A stretch of DNA of 64,000 nucleotides, from assembly GCF_007828835.1 (NCBI RefSeq), contig NZ_VIVL01000001.1, positions 124,001-188,000 of the forward strand, written 5' to 3'. Below are positions 1 to 7,736 of the stretch, in pieces. The first letter of the stretch is position 1; each line of letters begins with the position of its first letter. The notes under the pieces were generated by a model. That model saw nothing but the letters and a program-made list of their open reading frames with translations. It was not told the origin of the DNA and did not search any database. This DNA comes from Variovorax beijingensis (GTDB lineage: Bacteria > Pseudomonadota > Gammaproteobacteria > Burkholderiales > Burkholderiaceae_C). Position numbers and translations under genes: made by a program.

Positions 1-109
1 GGAGCGCATCGGCAAGACGGTGTCGCTGATGACGGTGGTGGGCGGACGCGTGGTGTATGCCGCGCGGCCCTTCGATGGGGCAGGCACCTCGGTGGCCGCG
101 GCACCCTAG
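1..109 (+). CDS. Amidohydrolase-like protein, C-terminal end (partial)
   Basis: Only the last 35 codons are present, read from base 2 to a TAG at 107-109. The visible tail contains LMTVVGGRVVYAA, a segment typical of the C-terminal beta-sandwich of metal-dependent amidohydrolases (YtcJ/imidazolonepropionase-like), where a returning strand precedes the end of the protein. No catalytic residues are in the window, so the substrate cannot be named. The stop codon overlaps the stop codon of the opposite-strand glycosylase gene in a shared CTAG. Confidence 0.5.
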   Translation, partial: ERIGKTVSLMTVVGGRVVYAARPFDGAGTSVAAAP

Positions 110-687
110 GAGGGCTTTGCGAGCGCCCGCCGCACGCGTTCGCGCAGCACCGGCAGCACCTCGCTCTCGAACCACGGGTGGTGCTTGAACCAGCCGGTGT
201 TGCGCGGCGACGGATGCGGCAGCGGAATGAAGCGCGGCGCATAGTCCGCAAAGGCCGCGACGGTTTCGGTGACGCCGGCCTTGCGCGCCGCGCCCAGGAA
301 GTGGCGCTGCGCGTACTGGCCGATCAAGAGCGTGAGCTCGACCCGGCTCATCTGCGCGAGCAGGCGCGCATGCCAGAGTTCGGCGCACTCGCGGCGCGGC
401 GGCAGGTCGCCGCTGCTGCCGCGGCCCGGGTAGCAGTAGCCCATCGGCATGATCGCGATGCGCGCGGCGTCGTAGAAAACCTCTCGGTCGATGCCGAGCC
501 AGCGGCGCAATTGCTCGCCGCTCTTGTCATCCCATGGCAGGCCGGTGGCATGCACCGTCAGGCTCGGCGCCTGGCCGACGATCAAGAGGCGCGCGCTGGC
601 GCTGGCCTGCACCACGGGCCTCGGGCCCAGCGGCAGCTGTGCGGCGCAGGCGGTGCAGCTGCGGATTTCCGCGAGCAACACGTCCAT
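106..687 (-). CDS. Uracil-DNA glycosylase family protein
   Basis: A 193-residue protein of the uracil-DNA glycosylase superfamily, expected to excise uracil from DNA as the first step of base-excision repair. It has an N-terminal CTAC pair, a GQAPS segment matching the first active-site loop, a second cysteine pair spaced C-x15-C (starting CYPGRG) and a late HPSPRN segment matching the second active-site motif. The four cysteines are spaced as in iron-sulphur family 4/5 enzymes, so a 4Fe-4S cluster is plausible. I chose the ATG at 687 because the glycosylase fold starts there; the frame stays open further upstream but reads as low-complexity Arg/Ala/Pro sequence. It lies 16 bases after the PEP mutase-family gene and may be co-transcribed with it. 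Confidence 0.75.
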   Translation of the reverse strand: MDVLLAEIRSCTACAAQLPLGPRPVVQASASARLLIVGQAPSLTVHATGLPWDDKSGEQLRRWLGIDREVFYDAARIAIMPMGYCYPGRGSSGDLPPRRECAELWHARLLAQMSRVELTLLIGQYAQRHFLGAARKAGVTETVAAFADYAPRFIPLPHPSPRNTGWFKHHPWFESEVLPVLRERVRRALAKPS

Positions 688-703
688 GGCGCCGGCACGC
701 GCG

Positions 704-1534
704 CTATTCGGAGAACCGGCCGAAGAAGCCATTGAGATCGGCCCCCGAGGCCGCGCCTTCGAAGCCGTCGAAACGCCCCTTCTCGGCCAGCGCCCGCGCG
801 GCGCGGTCGAAGCCGCCCCAGGCCGCGCGGGCGAGCGCGCCGCCCACGCTGACGCGCCGCACGCCGAGCGCGGCAATGTCCTGCATGTTGAGCTCGCTGG
901 GCCAGCCGATCAGCAGGTTGACCGGCTTGGGTGCCACCGCGGCCACCACCGCGGCGATCTGCTCGCGCGTGCGGATGCCCGGTGCGTAGAGGCAGTCAGC
1001 GCCGGCTTCGGCGTAGGCCTTGAGGCGGGCGATGGCGTCGTCCAGGTCGGGGCGGCCGGCGAAGAAATTCTCGGCGCGGCCCACCAGCAGCGTGTCGCCG
1101 CCGGCCGCATCGATGGCGTGGCGCGCCGCGCGCAGCCGCTCGACCGCCACGCCGATCTCGAACAGCGGATTCGCCGCATCGCCGGTCGAGTCCTCGATCG
1201 ACAGGCCCGCCACGCCGGTCTCGACGGCCAGGCGCACGCTTTCGGCCACGCCCTGCGCATCGGCCGCAAAGCCGTTCTCGAAGTCCGCATTCACCGGCAG
1301 GTCGGTGGCACTGACGATGTCGCGCAGGTGGGCCAGCATGGTGTCGCGCGATTGCCCTCCGTCGGCCAGGCCCTGCGACCACGCATGGCCCGAGCTGGTG
1401 GTGGCCAGCGCCTTGAAGCCCAGGCCCTGCAGGTAGCGCGCGCTGCCCTTGTCCCAGGGATTCGGAATGGCGAAGCATCCCTGCTGGTGGAGCGCGCGGA
1501 ACTCGGCGCGTTTCTGGGCGACGGTGCGGGTCAT
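704..1534 (-). CDS. Isocitrate lyase/PEP mutase family enzyme
   Basis: A 276-residue single-domain TIM-barrel protein of the isocitrate lyase/phosphoenolpyruvate mutase superfamily (COG2513 type). Visible features are the early FAIPNPWDKGSARYL strand, the metal-site region NADFENGF, LSIEDSTGD and the VGRAENFF strand, all in the order expected of the family. The KKCGH loop of true isocitrate lyases is absent, so isocitrate is unlikely as substrate. Members of this branch include oxaloacetate decarboxylases, 2-methylisocitrate lyase-like enzymes and carboxyphosphonoenolpyruvate mutases; the sequence alone does not decide among them. The start at 1534 precedes the conserved MTRTVAQKRAEFRALH helix. 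The gene diverges from the CopD-like gene, with about 100 bases between them. Confidence 0.75.
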   Translation of the reverse strand: MTRTVAQKRAEFRALHQQGCFAIPNPWDKGSARYLQGLGFKALATTSSGHAWSQGLADGGQSRDTMLAHLRDIVSATDLPVNADFENGFAADAQGVAESVRLAVETGVAGLSIEDSTGDAANPLFEIGVAVERLRAARHAIDAAGGDTLLVGRAENFFAGRPDLDDAIARLKAYAEAGADCLYAPGIRTREQIAAVVAAVAPKPVNLLIGWPSELNMQDIAALGVRRVSVGGALARAAWGGFDRAARALAEKGRFDGFEGAASGADLNGFFGRFSE

Positions 1535-1633
1535 GGAAGCCTCATCTTTCTTTCTTGCGTGCGAAGCATGGGTTTTTAACGCAACGGGGCGGACATTGCG
1601 CGGGCACAGCTTTCGGTGTTCTGATCGGGCCCC

Positions 1634-2092
1634 ATGTCCTACGTCATCCTGCTCTTCATCCATCTTCTCGCCGCCGCCTTCTGGGTCGGCGGCATGGCCA
1701 CCCTGCACTTCGCGGTGCGCCCCGCCGCGGTCGCCACGCTGGAACCGCCGCTGCGCCTGCGCACCATGGCGGCGGCGCTGCGGCGCTTCTTCGTGGGCGT
1801 GGACGCGGCCGTCACGCTGCTGTTCGCGACCGGCGTGGCGATGATCCTGTTCGCGGGCGGCTTCCGCGCGGTGCACTGGCGCATCGAGGCGATGATGGGC
1901 ATCGCCCTCGTGATGGCCGGCATCTACGTCTACATCCGCGCCTCGGTGTTCAGGGCGATGCGCCGCGCAGTGGAAGAAAGCGCGTGGCCGGTGGCGGCCG
2001 CGCGGCTCAACACCGTGCGCCTGCTGGTGACGGTGAACCTCGCGCTCGGCGTGGCGGTGTTCGCCGTGGCGACCATCGGGCGCGCCGGCTAG
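1634..2092 (+). CDS. CopD-like integral membrane protein
   Basis: A 152-residue inner-membrane protein with four predicted hydrophobic helices (about residues 2-24, 50-73, 80-100 and 125-148). The first helix contains HLLAAAFWVGGM, the motif seen at the start of CopD/PcoD copper-resistance domain and related DUF2269-like proteins. Length and helix count fit a stand-alone CopD domain. A role in copper handling is known for some relatives but nothing nearby (no CopC, no copper ATPase) supports it here, so function is open. Its TAG stop overlaps the stop of the converging glyoxalase-fold gene within CTAG at 2089-2092. Confidence 0.65.
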   Translation: MSYVILLFIHLLAAAFWVGGMATLHFAVRPAAVATLEPPLRLRTMAAALRRFFVGVDAAVTLLFATGVAMILFAGGFRAVHWRIEAMMGIALVMAGIYVYIRASVFRAMRRAVEESAWPVAAARLNTVRLLVTVNLALGVAVFAVATIGRAG

Positions 2093-2529
2093 AAGCTGCC
2101 GCCTGCCGGCCCTTTCAGCTCGACGCCGTTGCCGTCGGGGTCGGCGATGTAGATCGAAGGCCCGTTGCCCTCGGCGCCGAAGTTGTTCTGCACCTCGCCA
2201 TGCACCGGCACGTCGTGCCGGGCCATCAGCGCGCGGATGGCGGCCTCGTCGAAGGGCTCGATGCGCAGGCAGAGGTGGTCGACGTTGCGGCCTTCCTTGC
2301 CCGCGAGCGCACCACCCTGCCGGCCGAGCGGGCCGTCGTGCGAGACGAGGTCGATGAGGCTCGAACCGGCCCGCAGGTGTACCAGCCCCAGGTCGTCGCG
2401 GCGCTTCTCGACCTGGCAGCCCAGCACGTCGCGGTAGAAGGCAATCGACCGCTCGATGTCCTTCACGCGCAGCACGACATGGTCGATGCGCAGGACCGAG
2501 AACGGCGGGCTGTGCGTCGGGTTGGCCAT
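2089..2529 (-). CDS. VOC (glyoxalase/dioxygenase fold) family protein
   Basis: A 146-residue vicinal-oxygen-chelate protein with two beta-alpha-beta-beta-beta modules. It opens with LRIDHVVLRVKDIERSIAFY, the classic first module carrying a metal-binding His, has NVDHLCLRI in the second module and ends with YIADPDGNGVELKG, which supplies the closing Glu ligand. It could be a lyase, isomerase or ring-cleaving dioxygenase; substrate is not predictable. The start is set by an AAAGGA ribosome binding site about ten bases upstream of the ATG at 2529. It sits 25 bases downstream of the CoA-transferase gene on the same strand and may be the last gene of that operon. Confidence 0.75.
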   Translation of the reverse strand: MANPTHSPPFSVLRIDHVVLRVKDIERSIAFYRDVLGCQVEKRRDDLGLVHLRAGSSLIDLVSHDGPLGRQGGALAGKEGRNVDHLCLRIEPFDEAAIRALMARHDVPVHGEVQNNFGAEGNGPSIYIADPDGNGVELKGPAGGSF

Positions 2530-2554
2530 GGCGTGCGTCCTTTCTACATGGGGT

Positions 2555-3793
2555 TCAGACCACGCCGGCCGCGCGCAGCGCGTCGAAGCGCGCGGCATCG
2601 ATGCCGAATTCGGCCAGCACCTCGCGCGTGTGCTGCCCGAGCGCCGGCGGCGCGTGGCGCAGCACGGGCGGCGTGGCCGTGAGGCGCAGCGGGCTCGCCA
2701 CGCCGGTGATGCTGGCGATGCCGTCGCCCGCATCGCGCGGCAGCGTGACGGCCAGGCCGCGCGACTTGACCTGCGCATCGTCGAAGGCCTGCGCGATGTC
2801 GTTGATCGGGCCGCAGGGCACGGCCTTGTCTTCGAGCAGCGCGACCCAGTCGGCAGTGCTGCGGGTACGCGTGAGCTCTTCCATCATCGGAATCAGCACG
2901 CCGCGGTGCTTCACACGCAGCGTGTTGCTCGCAAAGCGCGCGTCGGTGGCCCATTCCGCATGGCCGGCCGCTTCGCAGAAGCGCGCGAACTGGCCGTTGT
3001 TGCCGATGGCCAGCAGCATCGAGCCGTCCTGCGTCGGAAAGTCCTGGTAGGGCGCGAGGCTCGGGTGTGTGTTGCCCTGGCGCTGCGGTGCCTTGCCGGT
3101 ATTGAGAAAAGCGTTCGCCTGGTTGGCGAGGATGGCCATGCCCACGTCGAGCAGCGCCATGTCGATGTGCTGGCCTTCGCCCGTGCGGTCGCGCACCTGC
3201 AGCGCCGCGAGGATGGCGGTGCTCGCGTAGACGCCGGTGAACAGGTCGGTCAGCGCCACGCCCACGCGCAGCGGGCCGCCGCCGGGCTCGCCGTCGGGCC
3301 GGCCGGTGATGCTCATCATGCCGGTCATGGCCTGGATCATCAGGTCGTAGCCCGCGCGCTCGGCATACGGACCGTCGTGGCCGAAGCCGGTCACGCTGCA
3401 GTAGATGAGGCGCGGGTTGGCCGCGCGCAGGCTCTGGTGGTCGAGGCCGTACTGCTTCAGGCCGCCGGTCTTGAAGTTCTCCACCACGATGTCGGCCTGC
3501 GCCGCCATCTGCTTGAGCAGCGCCTGCCCCTCGGGCGTGGCCATGTCGACCGTGACCGAGCGCTTGTTGCGGTTGCAGGCGGTGAAGTAGCTGGCCTGGT
3601 CGGTGTCGTTGCCGTCCGCGTCCTTGATGAAGGGCGGGCCCCAGGTGCGCGTGTCGTCGCCGACGCCGGGGCGTTCGATCTTGATGACGTCGGCGCCCAG
3701 GTCCGCGAGGATCTGCGTGCACCATGGGCCCGCGAGCACGCGGGACAGATCGAGGACCTTGATGCCGTCGAGTGCTGCGGGCTTGGCGGTCAT
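2555..3793 (-). CDS. CaiB/BaiF-type CoA-transferase (probable glutarate CoA-transferase)
   Basis: A 412-residue family III CoA-transferase. The N-terminus contains IKVLDLSRVLAGPWCTQILA, the canonical first Rossmann element. ALTDLFTGVYA carries Asp183, which aligns with the catalytic Asp that forms the acyl-anhydride intermediate in formyl-CoA transferase. Length is normal for the family. It lies only 8 bases downstream of gcdH, the arrangement known for succinyl-CoA:glutarate CoA-transferases, so I infer that it loads CoA onto glutarate to feed the dehydrogenase. Other dicarboxylates cannot be excluded. With gcdH it would complete the glutarate arm of lysine or aromatic catabolism. Confidence 0.85.
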   Translation of the reverse strand: MTAKPAALDGIKVLDLSRVLAGPWCTQILADLGADVIKIERPGVGDDTRTWGPPFIKDADGNDTDQASYFTACNRNKRSVTVDMATPEGQALLKQMAAQADIVVENFKTGGLKQYGLDHQSLRAANPRLIYCSVTGFGHDGPYAERAGYDLMIQAMTGMMSITGRPDGEPGGGPLRVGVALTDLFTGVYASTAILAALQVRDRTGEGQHIDMALLDVGMAILANQANAFLNTGKAPQRQGNTHPSLAPYQDFPTQDGSMLLAIGNNGQFARFCEAAGHAEWATDARFASNTLRVKHRGVLIPMMEELTRTRSTADWVALLEDKAVPCGPINDIAQAFDDAQVKSRGLAVTLPRDAGDGIASITGVASPLRLTATPPVLRHAPPALGQHTREVLAEFGIDAARFDALRAAGVV

Positions 3794-3801
3794 GCGTTCC
3801 T

Positions 3802-5001
3802 TCAGTTGGCGAAGGCGGCGATGCCGGTGATGGCGCGGCCCAAAATGAGCGCGTGGATGTCGTGCGTGCCTTCGTAGGTGTTGACCACCTCGAGGTTCAC
3901 GAGGTGGCGCGCCACGCCGAACTCGTCGCTGATGCCGTTGCCACCCATCATGTCGCGCGCCAGGCGGGCGATGTCAAGGGCCTTGCCGCAGTTGTTGCGC
4001 TTCATGATCGAGGTGATCTCGACCGAGGCCGTGCCTTCGTCCTTCATGCGGCCCAGGCGCAGGCTGCCCTGCAGGCCCAGCGTGATCTCGGTCTGCATGT
4101 CGGCCAGCTTCTTCTGGATGAGCTGGTTGGCGGCGAGCGGGCGGCCGAACTGCTTGCGGTCCAGCGTGTACTGGCGGGCGCGGTGCCAGCAGTCTTCGGC
4201 GGCGCCGAGCGCGCCCCAGGAGATGCCGTAGCGCGCGCTGTTGAGGCAGGTGAAGGGGCCTTTCAGGCCCTGCACTTCGGGGAAGGCGTTTTCCTCGGGG
4301 CAGAACACGTTGTCCATCACGATCTCGCCGGTGATGCTGGCGCGCAGGCCGACCTTGCCGTGGATCGCGGGGGCCGAGAGGCCCTTCATGCCCTTCTCGA
4401 GCACGAAGCCGCGGATCGGGCCGACCGTGCCGCTTTCGCTGACTTCCTTGGCCCAGACCACGAACACATCGGCGATCGGCGAGTTGCTGATCCACATCTT
4501 GGCGCCGGAAAGCGAATAGCCGCCCGGCACTTTCTTGGCGCGCGTCACCATGCTGCCGGGGTCGGAGCCGTGGTCGGGTTCGGTCAGGCCGAAGCAGCCG
4601 ATCCATTCGCCGGTGGCGAGCTTGGGCAGGAATTTCTGCTTCTGCGCCTCGGTGCCGAATTCGAAGATCGGCACCATCACCAGCGAGCTCTGCACGCTGG
4701 CCATCGAGCGGTAGCCCGAATCGACGCGCTCGACTTCGCGCGCGATCAGTCCGTAAGCCACGTAGTTGAGGCCGGGGCCGCCGTACTGCTCGGGAATCGT
4801 CGGGCCCAGCAGGCCGAGCGCGCCCATTTCGCGAAAGATGGCGGGGTCGGTCTCGCCGCTGCGGAAGCCCTCGATGACGCGGGGCGCAAGGCGCTCCTGG
4901 CAGTAGGCATTGGCCGCGTCGCGGATCATGCGTTCTTCGTCGGTCAGCTGCTGGTCGAGAAGAAGGGGGTCGTCCCAGTGGAATTGCGCTTTGGCGGCCA
5001 T
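3802..5001 (-). CDS. gcdH: Glutaryl-CoA dehydrogenase
   Basis: A 399-residue FAD-dependent acyl-CoA dehydrogenase that oxidises and decarboxylates glutaryl-CoA to crotonyl-CoA. Domain order is normal: N-terminal helices, a middle beta domain with [16 protein letters not shown], and a C-terminal helical bundle with [14 protein letters not shown]. The [20 protein letters not shown] segment near the end places the catalytic Glu at about residue 377 and is characteristic of glutaryl-CoA dehydrogenases rather than general acyl-CoA dehydrogenases. The start at 5001 gives the usual [19 protein letters not shown] beginning. It is followed by a CoA-transferase and diverges from a LysR gene with a large inverted repeat in the intervening 177 bases, so LysR control is likely. 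Confidence 0.95.
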   Translation of the reverse strand: MAAKAQFHWDDPLLLDQQLTDEERMIRDAANAYCQERLAPRVIEGFRSGETDPAIFREMGALGLLGPTIPEQYGGPGLNYVAYGLIAREVERVDSGYRSMASVQSSLVMVPIFEFGTEAQKQKFLPKLATGEWIGCFGLTEPDHGSDPGSMVTRAKKVPGGYSLSGAKMWISNSPIADVFVVWAKEVSESGTVGPIRGFVLEKGMKGLSAPAIHGKVGLRASITGEIVMDNVFCPEENAFPEVQGLKGPFTCLNSARYGISWGALGAAEDCWHRARQYTLDRKQFGRPLAANQLIQKKLADMQTEITLGLQGSLRLGRMKDEGTASVEITSIMKRNNCGKALDIARLARDMMGGNGISDEFGVARHLVNLEVVNTYEGTHDIHALILGRAITGIAAFAN

Positions 5002-5087
5002 GTGCTTGTCTCCGGAAGAGAAAAAAAGAGGGGGAATGGACCGATCCTAGCCATGCAGGGGGTTGGGCGCAAACGATGAATCCTCAC

Positions 5088-5114
5088 CCAGATATGCGTC
5101 TTTCGCACATCTGG
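5088..5114. promoter_or_regulatory. Inverted repeat, probable LysR operator for gcdH
   Basis: Two 11-base arms, CCAGATATGCG and CGCACATCTGG, match as an inverted repeat with one mismatch around a TCTTT spacer. The centre contains T-N11-A (T5095 to A5107) in dyad context, the classic LysR-type recognition pattern. It lies 87 bases upstream of gcdH and 65 bases upstream of the lysR start, a normal position for a shared control site. A smaller dyad (CCAGT/ACTGG, 5156-5173) lies next to the lysR start. Confidence 0.55.
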
Positions 5115-5178
5115 CACCCATGCGGCAAGACGTTTCCATTGGTGACGGCGTCCGTCCAGTCATACACTACTGGCATAC

Positions 5179-6087
5179 ATGCGCCGCAAGATCCCGCCCC
5201 TGCAGACCCTGGTGTGCTTCGACGCGGCCGCGCGCCACGAGAGCTACACGCGCGCCGCGCAGGAACTCGCGCTCACGCAGAGCGCGGTGTCGCGCCAGAT
5301 CGGCACGCTCGAAGCCTTCCTGGGCGTGGCGCTGTTCCGCCGCACCCGCCACGGCGTGGCGCTCACCGCCAGCGGCGCGGCCTATGCGCGCCAGATCACC
5401 AAGCGGCTCGAGGCCATGGAGCGCGACACGCTCGACGCCATGGCGCACCAGGGCGAAGGCGGCTCGCTCTCATTGGCGGCCGTGCCCACCTTTGCCACGC
5501 GCTGGCTGATGCCGCGGCTGAAGGGCTTCGCGGCGCTGCAGCCCGACGTGGTGGTGCACATCGAGACGCGCACCCGGCCCTTTCTGTTTGCCGACGCGGA
5601 GTTCGACGCCGCGCTGTACGCCGGCACGCCCGCGCAGGTCGAGAACTGGGCCGGCACGCGCGCCCTGATGCTGATGCACGAGGACGTGGTGCCGGTATGC
5701 AGCCCCTCGCTGTTGCCGCGCGGCAAGGCTGTGGCGCCCGCGGCCATCGCGCAGATGCCGCTGCTGCAGCAAAGCACGCGGCCCGACGGCTGGCGCCAGT
5801 GGTTCGACGCGCAGCAGATCGACGCGCCCAATGCGCGCGGCGGGCCGCGCTACGAGCTGTTCTCCATCCTGGCCGCGGCCGCCTCGCACGGCCTGGGCGT
5901 GGCGCTGATGCCCACGATGCTGGTGGCCGACGAACTCGCGCGCGGCGAACTGGTGGTGGCCTGCGCACGGCCGCTGTCGGGCGAGCGCAACTACTACCTC
6001 GTGACGCCCGAGCGCGCCGACCAGCGGCCGCTCTTGAAGTTCTTCAGCGACTGGCTGCTGGCCGAGGCGCAGCGCAGCGCCGCCTGA
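5179..6087 (+). CDS. LysR-family transcriptional regulator (GcvA-like), likely gcdH activator
   Basis: A 302-residue LysR regulator. The N-terminal winged helix-turn-helix spans about residues 6-65 with SYTRAAQELALTQSAVSRQI as its recognition region; the C-terminal effector domain starts near residue 92 with LSLAAVPTFATRWLMPRLKG, the wording typical of the GcvA subgroup. It is divergent from gcdH and separated by an inverted repeat with a T-N11-A core, so I infer that it controls the glutaryl-CoA module, with glutarate or glutaryl-CoA as a likely effector. The ATG at 5179 gives the standard spacing to the HTH. Confidence 0.85.
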   Translation: MRRKIPPLQTLVCFDAAARHESYTRAAQELALTQSAVSRQIGTLEAFLGVALFRRTRHGVALTASGAAYARQITKRLEAMERDTLDAMAHQGEGGSLSLAAVPTFATRWLMPRLKGFAALQPDVVVHIETRTRPFLFADAEFDAALYAGTPAQVENWAGTRALMLMHEDVVPVCSPSLLPRGKAVAPAAIAQMPLLQQSTRPDGWRQWFDAQQIDAPNARGGPRYELFSILAAAASHGLGVALMPTMLVADELARGELVVACARPLSGERNYYLVTPERADQRPLLKFFSDWLLAEAQRSAA

Positions 6088-6143
6088 GACAGTGCCGATA
6101 TGATGGTCCGCACCATCGCGCACCACCTTGCGCCCCTCACACC

Positions 6144-6548
6144 ATGCTGAACAACATCGCCCCCTTTCTCGTGCACTGGGCCATCACCGCGCTGTCGCTG
6201 TGGGTGGCCAGCCTGATCTTTCGCGGCATCAAGTTCGAGAGCACGTCCGCGCTCGTGATCTCGGCCCTGCTGCTGGGCCTGGCCAATGCCGTCGTCAAGC
6301 CGCTCCTGATCGTGCTCACGCTGCCGCTGACGCTGTTGACCCTCGGCCTCTTCCTGCTGGTGATCAATGCGCTGATGATCATGCTGGTGGCCGCGCTGGT
6401 GCGCGGGTTCAGGCTCTCGGGCTTCTGGACCGCGTTCTTCGCGAGCATCTTCATCTCGCTGCTGAGCATTGCGATCGATTCGCTGGTGAACAGCGGCGAC
6501 CCCGCCACCACCATCCAGATGCCGACGGGCAGCGGCAAGTGGCTGTAG
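6144..6548 (+). CDS. Phage holin family IV/YvlD-like membrane protein
   Basis: A 134-residue integral membrane protein with four closely spaced hydrophobic segments (about residues 6-26, 32-50, 52-84 and 92-114). The run ANAVVKPLLIVLTLPLTLLT followed by a second hydrophobic stretch is the signature of the small proteins annotated as mycobacteriophage-type holin family IV or YvlD. In bacteria these are usually chromosomal genes of unknown role, and no phage gene is near, so lysis is unlikely. A small dyad GATGGT-CCGC-ACCATC at 6102-6117 lies between the lysR stop and this gene. Confidence 0.65.
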   Translation: MLNNIAPFLVHWAITALSLWVASLIFRGIKFESTSALVISALLLGLANAVVKPLLIVLTLPLTLLTLGLFLLVINALMIMLVAALVRGFRLSGFWTAFFASIFISLLSIAIDSLVNSGDPATTIQMPTGSGKWL

Positions 6549-6611
6549 CTGCCGCAAGGGCCGGGGCATCCGCGTAATCACTGCCCCCGGGCGCTTGATT
6601 GACGAGGATGA

Positions 6612-6643
6612 TGTCGACAATATTCAGTACTTTTGTCGACAAA
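6612..6643. promoter_or_regulatory. Paired TGTCGACA palindromes upstream of iclR-type gene
   Basis: The self-complementary octamer TGTCGACA occurs at 6612-6619 and again at 6634-6641, the second inside a 12-base perfect palindrome TTTGTCGACAAA (6632-6643). The copies are exactly 22 bases apart, two helical turns, so two dimers could bind the same face. They lie about 80-110 bases upstream of the IclR start, a plausible autoregulatory operator. Confidence 0.45.
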
Positions 6644-6722
6644 GATAGCCGGACGCACCGGCGCTGAGCGGCTGCGGCCGGGCCGGCGACGGGGGTGGCG
6701 TGCAACTTGCAAGGATTTGGAC

Positions 6723-7562
6723 ATGACGGACAGCAGCTCCCCCCGCTCCTCCTCTTCCTCCAAGGCCGCCGGCAAGGTCATGCGCATCGACCGCGACGGC
6801 GACGGCACCGTGCAATCGCTCACGCGGGCCATGCAGCTGCTCGAACTGCTGGCCGACGACGACGAGGGCTACCGCCTGGTCGACATCGCGGCGCGCAGCG
6901 GCCTGTCGTCGTCCACTGCGCACCGCCTGCTCACCACGCTGGAGCAGCGCCAGTTCGTCCAGTTCGACCGCGAAACCAGCCTCTGGTATGTGGGCGTGCG
7001 CTGCTTCTCGGTGGGCGCGGCCTTCGGGCGCCGGCGCCGCATCGCGCACCTGGCGCTGCCGGTGATGCGGCGGCTGCGCGACAGCTCGGGCGAAAGCATC
7101 AACCTGGGCATTGCCGACCTGGGCGACATCGTGTTCGTCACGCAGGTGGAAAGCCGCGAGCTGATGCGCGCCATCGGCAAGCCGGGCTTTCGCGCACCGT
7201 TGCACGGCACCGCCATGGGGCAGGCCATCCTGGCCGCCATGGCCGAGGACGACGTGCTGCAGTACCTGCGCACCTACGGCCTGCCCAAGCTCACGCCCAA
7301 CACCATTGCGCGTGCGTCGCGGCTGCATGAAACCCTGGGCGAGGTGCGCCGCGCGGGCTATGCGGTGGACGACGAGCAGAACGCCGTGGGCCTGCGCTGC
7401 ATTGCCGCCGCCATCCGCGACGAGCATGGCCAGCCTTTCGGCGCGATCTCGCTGGTGGGGCCGACGCAGCGCATCAAGGCGGCCGACTTCGCGCAGCTCG
7501 GTGCCACGGTGCGCAGCGCCGCCGACGAGATCACCGCGGCCTACGGCGGGCGCCTGAAGTAG
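6723..7562 (+). CDS. IclR-family transcriptional regulator
   Basis: A 279-residue IclR regulator. After a Ser-rich leader the N-terminal winged HTH runs about residues 28-88, with LVDIAARSGLSSSTAHRLL as the recognition region, followed by an effector domain with SINLGIADLGDIVFVTQVES and APLHGTAMGQAILA. The ATG at 6723 was chosen because AAGGA lies about nine bases upstream; an in-frame upstream extension is open but Arg-rich and lacks family similarity. It is co-directional with, and 174 bases ahead of, the TRAP transporter genes, with a CGCGGA/TCCGCG dyad between, so it most likely controls the transporter and the amidase/hydratase genes in response to a small acid. Confidence 0.85.
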   Translation: MTDSSSPRSSSSSKAAGKVMRIDRDGDGTVQSLTRAMQLLELLADDDEGYRLVDIAARSGLSSSTAHRLLTTLEQRQFVQFDRETSLWYVGVRCFSVGAAFGRRRRIAHLALPVMRRLRDSSGESINLGIADLGDIVFVTQVESRELMRAIGKPGFRAPLHGTAMGQAILAAMAEDDVLQYLRTYGLPKLTPNTIARASRLHETLGEVRRAGYAVDDEQNAVGLRCIAAAIRDEHGQPFGAISLVGPTQRIKAADFAQLGATVRSAADEITAAYGGRLK

Positions 7563-7638
7563 CCGCCAGCCCGCGTCTTCCACCGGCGTGCGGCGCCAAG
7601 TGCTTGATCCGCAAAGATTTTTTCTGCGGTTCCCGGTG

Positions 7639-7654
7639 CGCGGAAAACTCCGCG
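7639..7654. promoter_or_regulatory. Inverted repeat upstream of the TRAP operon
   Basis: CGCGGA and TCCGCG form a perfect 6-base dyad around AAAC, 82 bases before the dctP start. Short GC-capped dyads with an A/T centre are common IclR-family operators, and the IclR gene is immediately upstream. A weaker dyad, CCGCA and TGCGG around an A/T-rich 11-base spacer, lies just before it at about 7610-7630. Confidence 0.35.
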
Positions 7655-7736
7655 CGCGTGCCTTGCGGCGCGGTTCAATGGCCTTCTCCATTGCCGCCTT
7701 GCCAATCCGCCCACCTTTGCCCTCCCAGGAGAAATC

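Noticed and set aside
6102..6117. Hairpin GATGGT-CCGC-ACCATC as terminator of the lysR gene
   Set aside because: Short six-base stem with no following T-run; kept only as a note with the neighbouring gene.
6144..6548. Holin-like protein as evidence of a prophage
   Set aside because: No other phage gene, integrase or attachment duplication is nearby; this family is common in chromosomes.
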